This document shows positions 51,128-59,597 of a stretch of DNA of 64,000 nucleotides, one piece after another. The position numbers were made by a program, and so were the translations under genes. The first letter of the stretch is position 1, and each line of letters opens with the position of its first letter. The notes beneath the pieces were generated by a model. The model was given only the letters and a program-made list of their open reading frames with translations. It was not told the origin of the DNA and made no database searches. Source of the DNA: Defluviitaleaceae bacterium (GTDB lineage Bacteria; Bacillota; Clostridia; Lachnospirales; WQUN01); NCBI GenBank assembly GCA_009780585.1, contig WQZS01000015.1, forward strand, positions 1 to 64,000, in the 5' to 3' direction.

Positions 51128-52206
51128 ACCCGCTCCCTCTCGTTTTGCTCCGCAAAACAGGACGGGCGGCCCGGTGCTTGCGCACCTCCGGCTTTGCCGA
51201 TGTTTGCCACGCTCTCCCGCTCCACCAGCCGTACGGGCAGGACGCGCTTCTTTTCCTTGATCCGTTTGCCCGCCAGCAGATTCGCCATCATTTCGGTGGC
51301 TACGATGCCTTTTTCCTCGATGCTTTGGTGGATGGTGGTCAAGCGAGGGGAGGTGATTTGGCAGAGGTAGTTATCGTCGAAGCCGACGATGGATTTATGC
51401 TCGGGTACGCGTATGCCCTTGTCGCCAAGACCCGAAACGATGCCCGCCGCTAAGATATCCGCTGTGGCGAAGATACCCGTGATTTGCTTCCTTTCGCTGA
51501 GCGCGCGCCCCAGCTTGATGCCTTCCTCCACGCCGATCTCCTGCTCGTACACGAGCGCGGGGTCGAAGGATACGCCGAACTCCGCAAGGGCTTGTTTGTA
51601 CCCTGCAAGACGTTGTTCCACTACGCCGTTTTCGCGGATGGGGGGTGAGGTGAACGCGATGGTGCGGTGGCCGTTTTCCAGTAAATGGCGGGTGGCGAGG
51701 TAGCCCCCCCGTTGGTCCTCCAAGCCCACGTTGCATACCTCGGGCAAGTCCACGTAGCTGTCGATCAGCACGTAGGGGATGCCGATCTTACGCACCGTTT
51801 CGAAGAAGATGTCGCGGAACATCCCCACGAGGATGATCCCCGCGAGGTTCCAATTACGGCAGACCGTTTCCAGTCCCTTCGCGTCCTCCACCGTGCGCAC
51901 CATGATGAAATAATCCCGCGCGCGGGAATAGCGTTCGATGCTGTCGATGAAGATGTTATGGAAGGGGTCGGCCATTAAACCGCTGCCCTTGCGGGGTACG
52001 GTGTGGTTGATTACGCCGATGATGGGGGACGCCTTGCCCGCCAAGGTACGCGCCGTCATGCTGGGGACGTAGTTGTTTGAATGGGCGATGGCTTGGATCT
52101 TTTTAACCAAATCGGGGGAGGCGCGGTCGAATTTCTTGTTAATCACATTGGAAACCGTTGTGACGCTGACCCCCGCCTCGCGGGCGATGTCCTTTAACGT
52201 GGCCAT
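51124..52206 (-). CDS. LacI-family transcriptional regulator
   Basis: A 360-residue repressor. The HTH is TLKDIAREAGVSVTTVSNVI (residues 3-22), and the effector domain includes SIVGFDDNYLCQITSPRLTT. After RESVANIGKA about 20 extra residues are encoded by two short palindromes (51142-51158 and 51173-51186), so the C-terminal tail seems to come from a repeat. It likely controls the surrounding sugar genes. A terminator separates it from the lipoprotein gene upstream. Confidence 0.92.
   Translation of the reverse strand: MATLKDIAREAGVSVTTVSNVINKKFDRASPDLVKKIQAIAHSNNYVPSMTARTLAGKASPIIGVINHTVPRKGSGLMADPFHNIFIDSIERYSRARDYFIMVRTVEDAKGLETVCRNWNLAGIILVGMFRDIFFETVRKIGIPYVLIDSYVDLPEVCNVGLEDQRGGYLATRHLLENGHRTIAFTSPPIRENGVVEQRLAGYKQALAEFGVSFDPALVYEQEIGVEEGIKLGRALSERKQITGIFATADILAAGIVSGLGDKGIRVPEHKSIVGFDDNYLCQITSPRLTTIHQSIEEKGIVATEMMANLLAGKRIKEKKRVLPVRLVERESVANIGKAGGAQAPGRPSCFAEQNERERV
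51142..51186. repeat. Palindrome pair at the lacI C-terminus
   Basis: GTTTTGCTCCGCAAAAC (51142-51158) and GGTGCTTGCGCACC (51173-51186). They read through as the C-terminal tail of the LacI protein. Confidence 0.45.
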
Positions 52207-52218
52207 TGGTCGCTCCTA

Positions 52219-52254
52219 TAAAAAGGGCTGACTTATTTCAGCCAGCCCTTTCGT
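52219..52254 (-). terminator. Terminator of lipoprotein gene
   Basis: On the minus strand AAAGGGCTG, GCTGAAATAAGTC-type loop, CAGCCCTTTTTA. Confidence 0.8.
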
Positions 52255-52274
52255 ATTACAGCATTATAAAACTT

Positions 52275-53708
52275 TTAGTTAGCCGCCGCAACGAATCCCG
52301 CCATGTCAAGCGCGTCCATGGGCTTGTTGGGCTGGGTGATACCCGCAAGCGGCGCGTCGGGGTTAAGCGCGGAGGCGAAACCTTCGAAGCGGATTTCCTG
52401 TAAATAAACCGTCGCGGGCGCGAAGGCGCGGATATGCATACGGTTGGTCATGCCGGGGAAGCCGGACGCCGCCAGGTCGATATGGATTTCCTCCATTTCG
52501 TCCGTGATCACGACGTTGCCGCCGCCGCGTGCCACCAAATCGGCGAAGCGGGCGACGAATATGGGGCCGTCCTCGGGTTGGAAGTGCAGGAGCAGGTTAT
52601 TTTCTTCGCCGCCCAGCGCGCCGCGCATACGCAGTACGAGGTAGCGGCAATAGTGGATGTTATCCAACGCCCACATGTTGACCGCTTCGCCCCAGTTGCC
52701 CATCCAGTTCATGGCGTGGGCGTAGTAGTCTTCCAAATCGTCGTAGTCGTCCGCGTTGAACGCCGCGGGGCGGAACTCGATGCGCGTGCCTTCGTCCACG
52801 GCTTCGGCGCGGAGGTTGGCCCAGTTGTCCCACCAAATATTTACGCCGCCGGTGGAGAAGTCAGGCTTGGCGTTGGGGTCACGGCCGATGAAGTTGTTCC
52901 ACGGGAACACGCCGGGCACCAGGGTTTCCAACCCGGCGGATTCCGCCACGGTAAAGCCGGCGTGGATCGTTTCGTTGCTGGTGGCGTCAACGGGGGCTAC
53001 GGGATCGGAGAAGTGGATTTGGTACAGGTGGATCGTGGCTTCGTCAAAAGCGCGGATGTGCATACGGTTGGTCATGCCGGGGAAGCCGGAGGCCTCCAGG
53101 TCGATGTAGATGTCCTGCGCCGATGTGGTGATTTGCGGGGGTCCGCCTTCGCGCGTCACCAGATCGGAGAAGCGTGCCGCGAACAACGGGCCGTCGTTGG
53201 GCTGGAAGTGGAGGAGCAGCGCGTTTTCCTCACCGCCTTGCCCACCGCGTACGCGGATCACCAAATAGCGGCAGAAATGGACATCATCCAAGGCCCACAT
53301 GTTAACCGCTTCGCCCCAGTTGCTCATCCAGGAAGTGGGGCGCGCGTAGAAGTCGGCCAAATCGTCGTAATCCTCGGGGTCGAACCGTCCGGGACGGAAC
53401 TGGATTTGTACGTGGTCGTCAGCCGCGGCCGCGCGCATCCCGTACCAGTTGTCCCACCAGATATTCACGCCGCCGGTGGAAAACTCGGGGCGGGCGTTGG
53501 GGTCGCGCCCGGCGTAGTCGTTCCACATAAACGTGGAGGGCGTGACGGGGACGGGCTCCGGTGTAGGTGCTGCCGGCGTGGGTGTCGGTGCCGGGGTGGC
53601 CGTAGGCGCGGGCGCGGGCGTGGCTTCAGGCTCGTTGTTGCGCCCGCAGGCGGCGATCGTCAATGCCAATACCAACGCCGCAAGTAAGATAATTACCTTC
53701 TTTTTCAT
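52275..53708 (-). CDS. Lipoprotein with two repeated domains, probably sugar-binding
   Basis: A 477-residue lipoprotein. The signal MKKKVIILLAALVLALTIAA ends at a lipobox Cys, followed by a Pro/Thr/Ala linker (about 25-60). Then come two copies of a domain of about 195 residues (about 65-255 and 270-455). Both contain FSTGGVNIWWDNW, NWGEAVNMWALD and ASGFPGMTNRMHIRAF. I do not recognise the domain; the aromatic richness suggests a carbohydrate-binding beta-sandwich. GAGGAGCCGAGAAC sets the start. It is divergent from the second beta-helix gene. Confidence 0.75.
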   Translation of the reverse strand: MKKKVIILLAALVLALTIAACGRNNEPEATPAPAPTATPAPTPTPAAPTPEPVPVTPSTFMWNDYAGRDPNARPEFSTGGVNIWWDNWYGMRAAAADDHVQIQFRPGRFDPEDYDDLADFYARPTSWMSNWGEAVNMWALDDVHFCRYLVIRVRGGQGGEENALLLHFQPNDGPLFAARFSDLVTREGGPPQITTSAQDIYIDLEASGFPGMTNRMHIRAFDEATIHLYQIHFSDPVAPVDATSNETIHAGFTVAESAGLETLVPGVFPWNNFIGRDPNAKPDFSTGGVNIWWDNWANLRAEAVDEGTRIEFRPAAFNADDYDDLEDYYAHAMNWMGNWGEAVNMWALDNIHYCRYLVLRMRGALGGEENNLLLHFQPEDGPIFVARFADLVARGGGNVVITDEMEEIHIDLAASGFPGMTNRMHIRAFAPATVYLQEIRFEGFASALNPDAPLAGITQPNKPMDALDMAGFVAAAN

Positions 53709-53778
53709 GTTCTCGGCTCCTCTTTTATTAATGGGTTTGTACAACTTGCTTTTTCGTTAAGCGTTTGACTGCGGGGTT

Positions 53779-53807
53779 AAGATAGCAATGTTATACATAT
53801 TTGTCAA
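53779..53807 (-). promoter_or_regulatory. Promoter of lipoprotein gene with direct repeat
   Basis: On the minus strand: TTGACA, 17 bp, TATCTT. ACAAATATGT occurs twice around the -35 box, a possible regulator site. Confidence 0.6.
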
Positions 53808-53845
53808 CATATTTGTAAATAATTTTAGTTATTATTATATTTATC

Positions 53846-53874
53846 TTGCATTGGAATTATTTATTTTGTATGAT
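53846..53874 (+). promoter_or_regulatory. Promoter of second beta-helix operon
   Basis: TTGCAT, 17 bp, TATGAT. It is divergent from the lipoprotein promoter 40 bp away. Confidence 0.5.
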
Positions 53875-53917
53875 ATCCATAATTTATCGCTTAACCTACC
53901 CCCGCAGGAGGGCTTGT

Positions 53918-55411
53918 ATGCAAAAAAAAACCGTCATTCCCGTCATTTGCTTGGGCGTCGTTGCCGTATTATGCACCGCGTTCGCGATTTTTATGTTGAT
54001 TAGGCCCGTACCCGCGGCGGCGCATGATCCCGATTTGCCTACGCTTATTTTGTACGAAGGGCCGCAAACCATGGACACGTCCCAATCGGCGCGGATATGG
54101 GTTGAAGGGCATGAGCTGTTCGTCTACGACGTAATGGTAAACCACGAGCATATTTGGAACTCGAACACCATCCCTTCCCGTACGCCCATGGCGTATTTCG
54201 ACTTTGAAGGGGAGCTTTTAATCGAAATCGAGGTGCCGGGGCTGGCGCAGGGTATCAATGAAGCGAAAATCCTGCCCTCCGCGCACGGCATTGTTCCGCG
54301 TGTCGAAAATAACCGTGTGTCATTTACCGTCAGCGAGCCGGGCTTCTATACCGTGGTGTATAACGACCACGTCCACCTTGCCACGCACATCTTCGCCAAT
54401 CCTTTGGAAACCGACGTACCCGACCGCGACGACCCCGATGTCATCTTCATTGACCCGGGGCATTGGACGCTGGACGCGATCGTGCTTAACAGCGGGCAAA
54501 CGCTGTATATTTCGGGCGGCGCGGTGGTTAATTCGATCGTGGTGGTGGACGGAGCGCAGGACGTAACCATACGCGGCAGAGGAATCATTTGCGGTGCCGA
54601 CCGCCCCGCGTGGAACCAACCCGGCTCCTACGCCCGCGTACCCATCGACATCCGCTCGAGCCGGAACATCACCGCCGAAGGCATCATCTTAATCAACGGC
54701 AACGCGTGGAAGTTCAATTCCTTTAATTCCGACGGATTATTCGCTTCCAATATAAAGATCATTTCCGGCAGGCAAAACGGCGACGGCTTCACCTTCCAAT
54801 CCTGCCGAAACCACCATGTGGCGGATTCCTTCGTACGGACGTGGGACGACAGCCTGGTTATCAAGAACTACGCCGGATCGTCGCGCGATATCACGTTCGA
54901 ACGCGTACAGATTTGGACCGACTTGGCCCAGTCCATGGAAATCGGCTACGAAACGAACCGCGGTTTGACGATTAACCCGACGATTTCGAACATCACCTTC
55001 CGCGATATCCACGTCCTCTACGCCAACCACAAGCCGATCATCAGCATCCACAACTCCGACGACGCCGAGATTTTCAACATCCTGTGGGAGAATATCACCG
55101 TGGACAACGCGTTCATGCGGGGCGACCATGGGGTTAACAATGAACTCATCGAGTTTAATATGATAAAAACGCATTGGTCCACCGTCCGCGACGAATGGGG
55201 CAGCATCCGCGATATCACCATCGACGGCTTAACCGTACACCGTACCCTCGACGGCAGCGTACCCATGTCCAATTTTTGGGGCGCCAACGAAAACCACACG
55301 CTGGAAAACGTCACCCTGCGCAACATTTATATCAACGGCAACCGCGTCACCACCCTGCGCGAGCTCCGCGCCCATGTAAACGACTACGCCTTCAACATCA
55401 CGATTGAATAG
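53918..55411 (+). CDS. Secreted beta-helix glycoside hydrolase-like protein (GH28/GH49 type)
   Basis: A 497-residue protein with an N-terminal signal anchor (about residues 4-28). A beta-sandwich domain is at about 40-180. The parallel beta-helix contains SGRQNGDGFTFQSCRNHHVA and RTWDDSLVIKNY, then SMEIGYETN. The architecture matches the protein at 48896-50467, so the two are probably paralogues with the same class of substrate. ATG 53918 follows GCAGGAGGGCTTGT; the longer frame upstream is not expected to be translated. Confidence 0.8.
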   Translation: MQKKTVIPVICLGVVAVLCTAFAIFMLIRPVPAAAHDPDLPTLILYEGPQTMDTSQSARIWVEGHELFVYDVMVNHEHIWNSNTIPSRTPMAYFDFEGELLIEIEVPGLAQGINEAKILPSAHGIVPRVENNRVSFTVSEPGFYTVVYNDHVHLATHIFANPLETDVPDRDDPDVIFIDPGHWTLDAIVLNSGQTLYISGGAVVNSIVVVDGAQDVTIRGRGIICGADRPAWNQPGSYARVPIDIRSSRNITAEGIILINGNAWKFNSFNSDGLFASNIKIISGRQNGDGFTFQSCRNHHVADSFVRTWDDSLVIKNYAGSSRDITFERVQIWTDLAQSMEIGYETNRGLTINPTISNITFRDIHVLYANHKPIISIHNSDDAEIFNILWENITVDNAFMRGDHGVNNELIEFNMIKTHWSTVRDEWGSIRDITIDGLTVHRTLDGSVPMSNFWGANENHTLENVTLRNIYINGNRVTTLRELRAHVNDYAFNITIE

Positions 55412-55422
55412 GAGGAAACGGG

Positions 55423-56040
55423 ATGAATAATAAAAACTACATTATTATATTTTCCGTCATAACCGTGTTGTCGCTCGCCATTTCCGCCGTCGCCCTCCTA
55501 ACGCGGCGGGGTGAGGAGCCGACCGTTAACCTTACGGTCGTACAAGCACCCGCGCAAACCGAGGCGGAATGGCCGCCCACCATTTTCAACCCCTTATCGC
55601 TGATCATCGCGCTGCCCGATACGCCCAACCTCGCGCTGGAACGGCCCGTTACCGCGTCGTCCTTTACGGACATTTATGTACCGGCAAACGCGGTGGACGG
55701 TTCGGCAACCTCCTATTGGGAGAGCCACGGCTTCCCCGCCGAGTTTACGATCGAATTGGACGGCACGCACAACGTTTCGACCGTCGCCGTCGCGCTCAAC
55801 CCTTCGTTGTTATGGGAAGCGCGTTCGCAAGCGTTTGAAATTTTGGTGAGCAGCGACGGGAACAGCTTCACTTCCATTGTTGCGAATGAAATGCACGCCT
55901 TCGACCCGACGACCGGCAACACGGTACGGGTGGACTTCGCCCCCGTGCAAGCGCGGTACGTCCGGTTGGTGTTTACGGTCAATTCCGCCGTACGCACCAT
56001 GGGGGCGCAAGCGGCGGAAATTATGGTGTTCGGTTCCTAA
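55423..56040 (+). CDS. Membrane-anchored F5/8 type C (discoidin) protein
   Basis: A 205-residue protein with a signal anchor (about residues 6-27), a short linker and one F5/8C/CBM32-like domain (LALERPVTASSFTDIYVPAN, AVDGSATSYWES, ARYVRLVF). It probably binds sugars at the cell surface. It is in the operon with the beta-helix enzyme upstream (12-bp gap). Tandem 27-bp palindromes follow its stop. Confidence 0.82.
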   Translation: MNNKNYIIIFSVITVLSLAISAVALLTRRGEEPTVNLTVVQAPAQTEAEWPPTIFNPLSLIIALPDTPNLALERPVTASSFTDIYVPANAVDGSATSYWESHGFPAEFTIELDGTHNVSTVAVALNPSLLWEARSQAFEILVSSDGNSFTSIVANEMHAFDPTTGNTVRVDFAPVQARYVRLVFTVNSAVRTMGAQAAEIMVFGS

Positions 56041-56043
56041 CGC

Positions 56044-56070
56044 GACTTGTACCGGATTCCGGTACAAGTT
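56044..56070. repeat. 27-bp palindrome (GACTT/AAGTT)
   Basis: GACTTGTACCGG, ATT, CCGGTACAAGTT. It has the same core as the copy within yifB and abuts the next palindrome directly. Confidence 0.7.
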
Positions 56071-56097
56071 AACTTCGTGTCAATTCGACACGAAGTT
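56071..56097. repeat. 27-bp AACTT/AAGTT palindrome
   Basis: AACTTCGTGTCAA then TTCGACACGAAGTT. It has the same core as 18051-18077. It forms a head-to-tail pair with the previous palindrome, just before the next gene's ribosome binding site. Confidence 0.7.
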
Positions 56098-56123
56098 GAA
56101 ATAATATTCGGGAGGTATATTTA

Positions 56124-57641
56124 ATGAAGAAACGAGTTTTCCGATTGTTGACGATCCTTGCCTTTTTCACTTTGTTCGGCGTTCTTGCGGCTTGCGGCGG
56201 CGGCGGTACATCCGGTGCCGACGGGCATACCCCCACCGCGCCCGGCGGCGTGGAGCCTTCCGAAGAAGTACGGGAGGAAATCCGCGACATCGCCACCGAT
56301 GTGGTCAACGCCGACCTTAACGTAACGATTACCTTGGGCAACTGGCCGCCCGATACCGCGCCCGCGCAGGAGCTTGCGTTGTTCGACGGTTTTCGGGAGG
56401 TTATGCGCGCCCAATACCCCAACGTGACGGTCATACCCGCGTTCTTCTCCTACACGCTGGCCAATTACCTGCCCATGGCGCGCGGCGGCACGGCGCCCAA
56501 TCTGTTCCAACCGCCCTTTACCGATCCGCAATTGTTGATTAACCAAGGGCTCGTCGCCGACGTAACCGACGCGTTGGCCGAATTCGGCTTGTTGGAAAAA
56601 TTCTCCCCTTCCTATATCGAGCTGTTGGGTGATGAGAACGGCCGTTTATTCGGCCTGCCCCGCGACGGTTATGTACTGGGGATGCACATTAATATTGACC
56701 TTTTCCGCGAAGCCGGATTGATGGACGAAAACGACTTGCCCCTCATCCCCACGACCCTGCACGAAATGGCCGAAACCGGACGCATCATCCGCGAACGCAC
56801 GGGCGCGGCGGGGCTTGTGTTCCCCGCGAGCGAAACCTTCGGCGGCTGGCTGTTCTCGAATATGGCGTGGAATTTCGGCGCGTTCGGCGAACACGCCATG
56901 CAATACCAGGACGCGGACGGCAACTGGCGCGCCAATTTCACTTCGCCGCCCATGGTCGAAGCGATGTACTTCATGCGCTCCCTGCGCTGGGATTATGACA
57001 TCCTTAACGCCGACGCCACTACGACCGATTGGGCGGGCTCGCATAACATCCTGGGTACGGGCCGCGCGGCGATGAACTTCGCCGCCAACGACTCGGTCGC
57101 CGAACCCACGGCGGGGCGCGGCCTCCCCGTGGACAGCTTCGCGCTGGCACCCTTCCCCGCGGGGCCGGGCGGGTCGTTCGCGTTAACCGGCGGTACGGCG
57201 TTTATGTTCTCGCCCGATACTTCCCATGACCAGGCGCTTGCCATTCTCGGCTTTTTGCAAATTATCGGCGTACTTCCCGTCATCACCGACGATACGGTTG
57301 CCGCCATGCGCGCGGGGGCGATTTCCGCCCGTGACCGCGGCGTACCCGTGCTTCCGCCCATCCCCGCGTGGAACGACGAGGAATTTATCGCCCAACAACG
57401 CGCCATCGCGGCGGAATTTTCCAACGTGGATATGCGCTTGTATGATGATTTCTTTGATTCCTTGGTGGACGGGCGTATATCCCTGCGCGGCGAGGAACCT
57501 GTGTTTACCCAGCAGATGTACCGCGAATTGACCGCGGTTATACAGCGTTTGATTACCCGCGAGATTGCGGATGTGCTGACGGCGCTTGAGCAAGCGGAGG
57601 GAAGATTTCAAGAGTTCCTTGATGATATGATTAACAGATAA
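56124..57641 (+). CDS. Sugar ABC transporter solute-binding lipoprotein
   Basis: A 505-residue extracellular binding protein. The signal peptide ends in LAACGGGG (lipobox Cys near residue 24). Family 1 features include MRAQYPNVTVIPAFF, INQGLVADVTDALAEFG and LFGLPRDGYVLGMHIN. It delivers the imported sugar to the permeases at 58706 and 59598, from which it is separated by an inserted GNAT gene. GGGAGGTATATTTA precedes the start. Confidence 0.92.
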   Translation: MKKRVFRLLTILAFFTLFGVLAACGGGGTSGADGHTPTAPGGVEPSEEVREEIRDIATDVVNADLNVTITLGNWPPDTAPAQELALFDGFREVMRAQYPNVTVIPAFFSYTLANYLPMARGGTAPNLFQPPFTDPQLLINQGLVADVTDALAEFGLLEKFSPSYIELLGDENGRLFGLPRDGYVLGMHINIDLFREAGLMDENDLPLIPTTLHEMAETGRIIRERTGAAGLVFPASETFGGWLFSNMAWNFGAFGEHAMQYQDADGNWRANFTSPPMVEAMYFMRSLRWDYDILNADATTTDWAGSHNILGTGRAAMNFAANDSVAEPTAGRGLPVDSFALAPFPAGPGGSFALTGGTAFMFSPDTSHDQALAILGFLQIIGVLPVITDDTVAAMRAGAISARDRGVPVLPPIPAWNDEEFIAQQRAIAAEFSNVDMRLYDDFFDSLVDGRISLRGEEPVFTQQMYRELTAVIQRLITREIADVLTALEQAEGRFQEFLDDMINR

Positions 57642-57677
57642 ATACAAAAATAAAATCCCAAGTCCCCACGTTATTCC

Positions 57678-57750
57678 GTCGCGGGGAGCAGGGGGGTTGC
57701 GCTCACTTGAAGGCGAAGTCGCTCGCTGCAACCCCCCTGCTTACCGCGAC
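57678..57750. repeat. Palindromic element P1 left of GNAT gene
   Basis: GTCGCGG..AGCAGGGGGGTTGC pairs with GCAACCCCCCTGCT..CCGCGAC. The loop contains GCGCTCACTTGAAGG and CGAAGTCGCTCGCT. The same loop occurs inverted in P2. Confidence 0.7.
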
Positions 57751-57824
57751 TGTTAGCCGGCACAAGGCAATGTATCATCGTAATATATGGTAAGTGCGTA
57801 AATTTACATCATCGGAGGTAGCGC

Positions 57825-58367
57825 ATGACAATTAAAACTAATCGGTTATTGTTGCGTGATTTATGTGAAGAAGATGTAAATGAAGTGTATAAATTGTTTT
57901 CCAACAAGGACACAATGTTGTATTTGGATTTGCCACATTCGGATATTGAACACACAAAAAAGTATATTACAGAATTGTTGGCAAGATACTTGGAAACCCC
58001 ACGTAGGTGTTACGAATTAGCAGTTATTTTAACCGAAACGAATACGTTCATCGGAGTAGTTAATCTTGACATCGAACATCCGTATCTCAAAGATGCGCGA
58101 GCGTGCTTGGATTATTACTTTCTGCCTGAATATTGGGGACAGGGGTATGCAACTGAGGCAAGTACAGCCTTGATAAAATTCGCGTTTGAAACGCTCGAAG
58201 TAAACAAAATTACGGCTGGCACGATGAAGTGCAACATTAACTCGGAAACTGTTATGAAAAAATGTAGAATGATACAAGAAGCTGAATTTAAGCAACATAC
58301 GCAATTCAACGGTGAATGGGTAAGCAGGGTTGAATATGCAATTTTGAAACAAGAATATTTCGCTTAA
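57825..58367 (+). CDS. GNAT family N-acetyltransferase (RimJ/RimL-like)
   Basis: A 180-residue acetyltransferase of the Acetyltransf_3 type: IKTNRLLLRDLCEEDVNEVY at the start, YYFLPEYWGQGYATEASTAL (acetyl-CoA loop) and KITAGTMKCNINSETVMKK. Its codons are much more AT-rich than those of its neighbours. It splits the solute-binding protein gene from its permeases and is flanked by inverted copies of a palindromic element, so it is very likely an insertion. Confidence 0.88.
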   Translation: MTIKTNRLLLRDLCEEDVNEVYKLFSNKDTMLYLDLPHSDIEHTKKYITELLARYLETPRRCYELAVILTETNTFIGVVNLDIEHPYLKDARACLDYYFLPEYWGQGYATEASTALIKFAFETLEVNKITAGTMKCNINSETVMKKCRMIQEAEFKQHTQFNGEWVSRVEYAILKQEYFA

Positions 58368-58559
58368 CAGACATTAATAACGTTATTTTCACTCTTCACA
58401 GATTACATCCTATGGATCATTTGTATAACCGTTCAACGAAGCGCCAAATATAAATCATGCAAGATGGACGGACGAATAATTGCTGTCATTTCCGATACCG
58501 CATTTGCACCTTGCAATTAAAACCTTGTACCCTCCGCCCCATCCGTTAACCAGCCGTAA

Positions 58560-58613
58560 GGGAGGGGGTTGCAGCGACCGACTTCGCCTTCAAGGGAGCG
58601 CAACCCCCTCCCT
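58560..58613. repeat. Palindromic element P2 right of GNAT gene
   Basis: GGGAGGGGGTTGC pairs with GCAACCCCCTCCC. In reverse the loop reads GCGCTCCCTTGAAGG and CGAAGTCGGTCGCT, with two changes from P1. The stem differs from that of P1 but is fully self-complementary. No other gene was seen in 58368-58705. Confidence 0.7.
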
Positions 58614-58705
58614 CCCGGCGGGAATGATTGGAGCCGGAGCGTTTCTTAGCGGAAGCAAATGGAGCCGTGATGTATTTCTATAATAACAAAATCGGAGGCC
58701 GATAA

Positions 58706-59584
58706 ATGACCAAAGCCCGCCAGCAATTAACCAGTTGGATGATCATGCTTCCCGGCATCGCGCTCTTCGCGTTTTTCCTGTGGATACCGCTGGTGCAGAG
58801 CGTGCGCATGAGCTTTTACCGTACGCGCAACGTCGAACTGATCGAGTTCGTGGGGTTCGATAATTACGTCAGCATCTTCGGGCGGCAGGAATTTCAGCAG
58901 GCGTTGCTCAATACGTTTATGTATACGTTTTGGTCGCTGCTCATCGGCTTCGTCGTGCCGATCTTTTTGGCGCTGGTGATCGGTGAAACGGTACGCAGCC
59001 GTGGGTTCTTCCGTACGGCGGCGTATTTGCCGAATATTCTGCCGGGTCTGGCCGCGATGATTTTGTGGCGGGCGTTTTGGTCGGCGGAAACCACGGGCGT
59101 AATCAATATCATGCTGGGGCATTTGGGTTTTGAGCCCATGACGTTCCTTACCGAAGCGAATTGGGTCATCCCGATTATCGTGGTCGTTTCCACTTGGCGG
59201 GGCGCGGGGGCGACGGCGCTTATCTACATGGCGGGGCTTGCGGGGGTCAACCCCGAATTGTACGAAGCCGCCACCATCGACGGCGCGGGCGTGATGAAGC
59301 GCGTGCGCCACATTACGTTGCCCGCTATCTTTAATTTAGGCTCGACGCTTCTTATCTTGCAAATCATCGCCGTGTTCCAAATCATGTACGAACCGCTCGT
59401 CTTAACGAGGGGCGGGCCGGACAACGCCTCCATGTCGCTGATGCTCCTTATGTGGCAGTATGCCTTCGGCGGGAACATGGACTTCGGGCGGGCGAGTGCC
59501 GTTGCGGTGATCACGGCGTGTATATTACTGTGCTTTACCGCGTTGTATTCCTTCGTCAACCGGCGAAGGACCGAATGGGATTAA
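58706..59584 (+). CDS. Sugar ABC transporter permease (UgpA/MalF type)
   Basis: A 292-residue membrane protein with six helices and the EAA loop ELYEAATIDGAGVMKRVRHI at about residue 190. CGGAGGCCGATAA precedes the start. With the next gene it forms the channel for the solute-binding protein at 56124. Confidence 0.92.
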   Translation: MTKARQQLTSWMIMLPGIALFAFFLWIPLVQSVRMSFYRTRNVELIEFVGFDNYVSIFGRQEFQQALLNTFMYTFWSLLIGFVVPIFLALVIGETVRSRGFFRTAAYLPNILPGLAAMILWRAFWSAETTGVINIMLGHLGFEPMTFLTEANWVIPIIVVVSTWRGAGATALIYMAGLAGVNPELYEAATIDGAGVMKRVRHITLPAIFNLGSTLLILQIIAVFQIMYEPLVLTRGGPDNASMSLMLLMWQYAFGGNMDFGRASAVAVITACILLCFTALYSFVNRRRTEWD

Positions 59585-59597
59585 AGGGGGTAATTAT

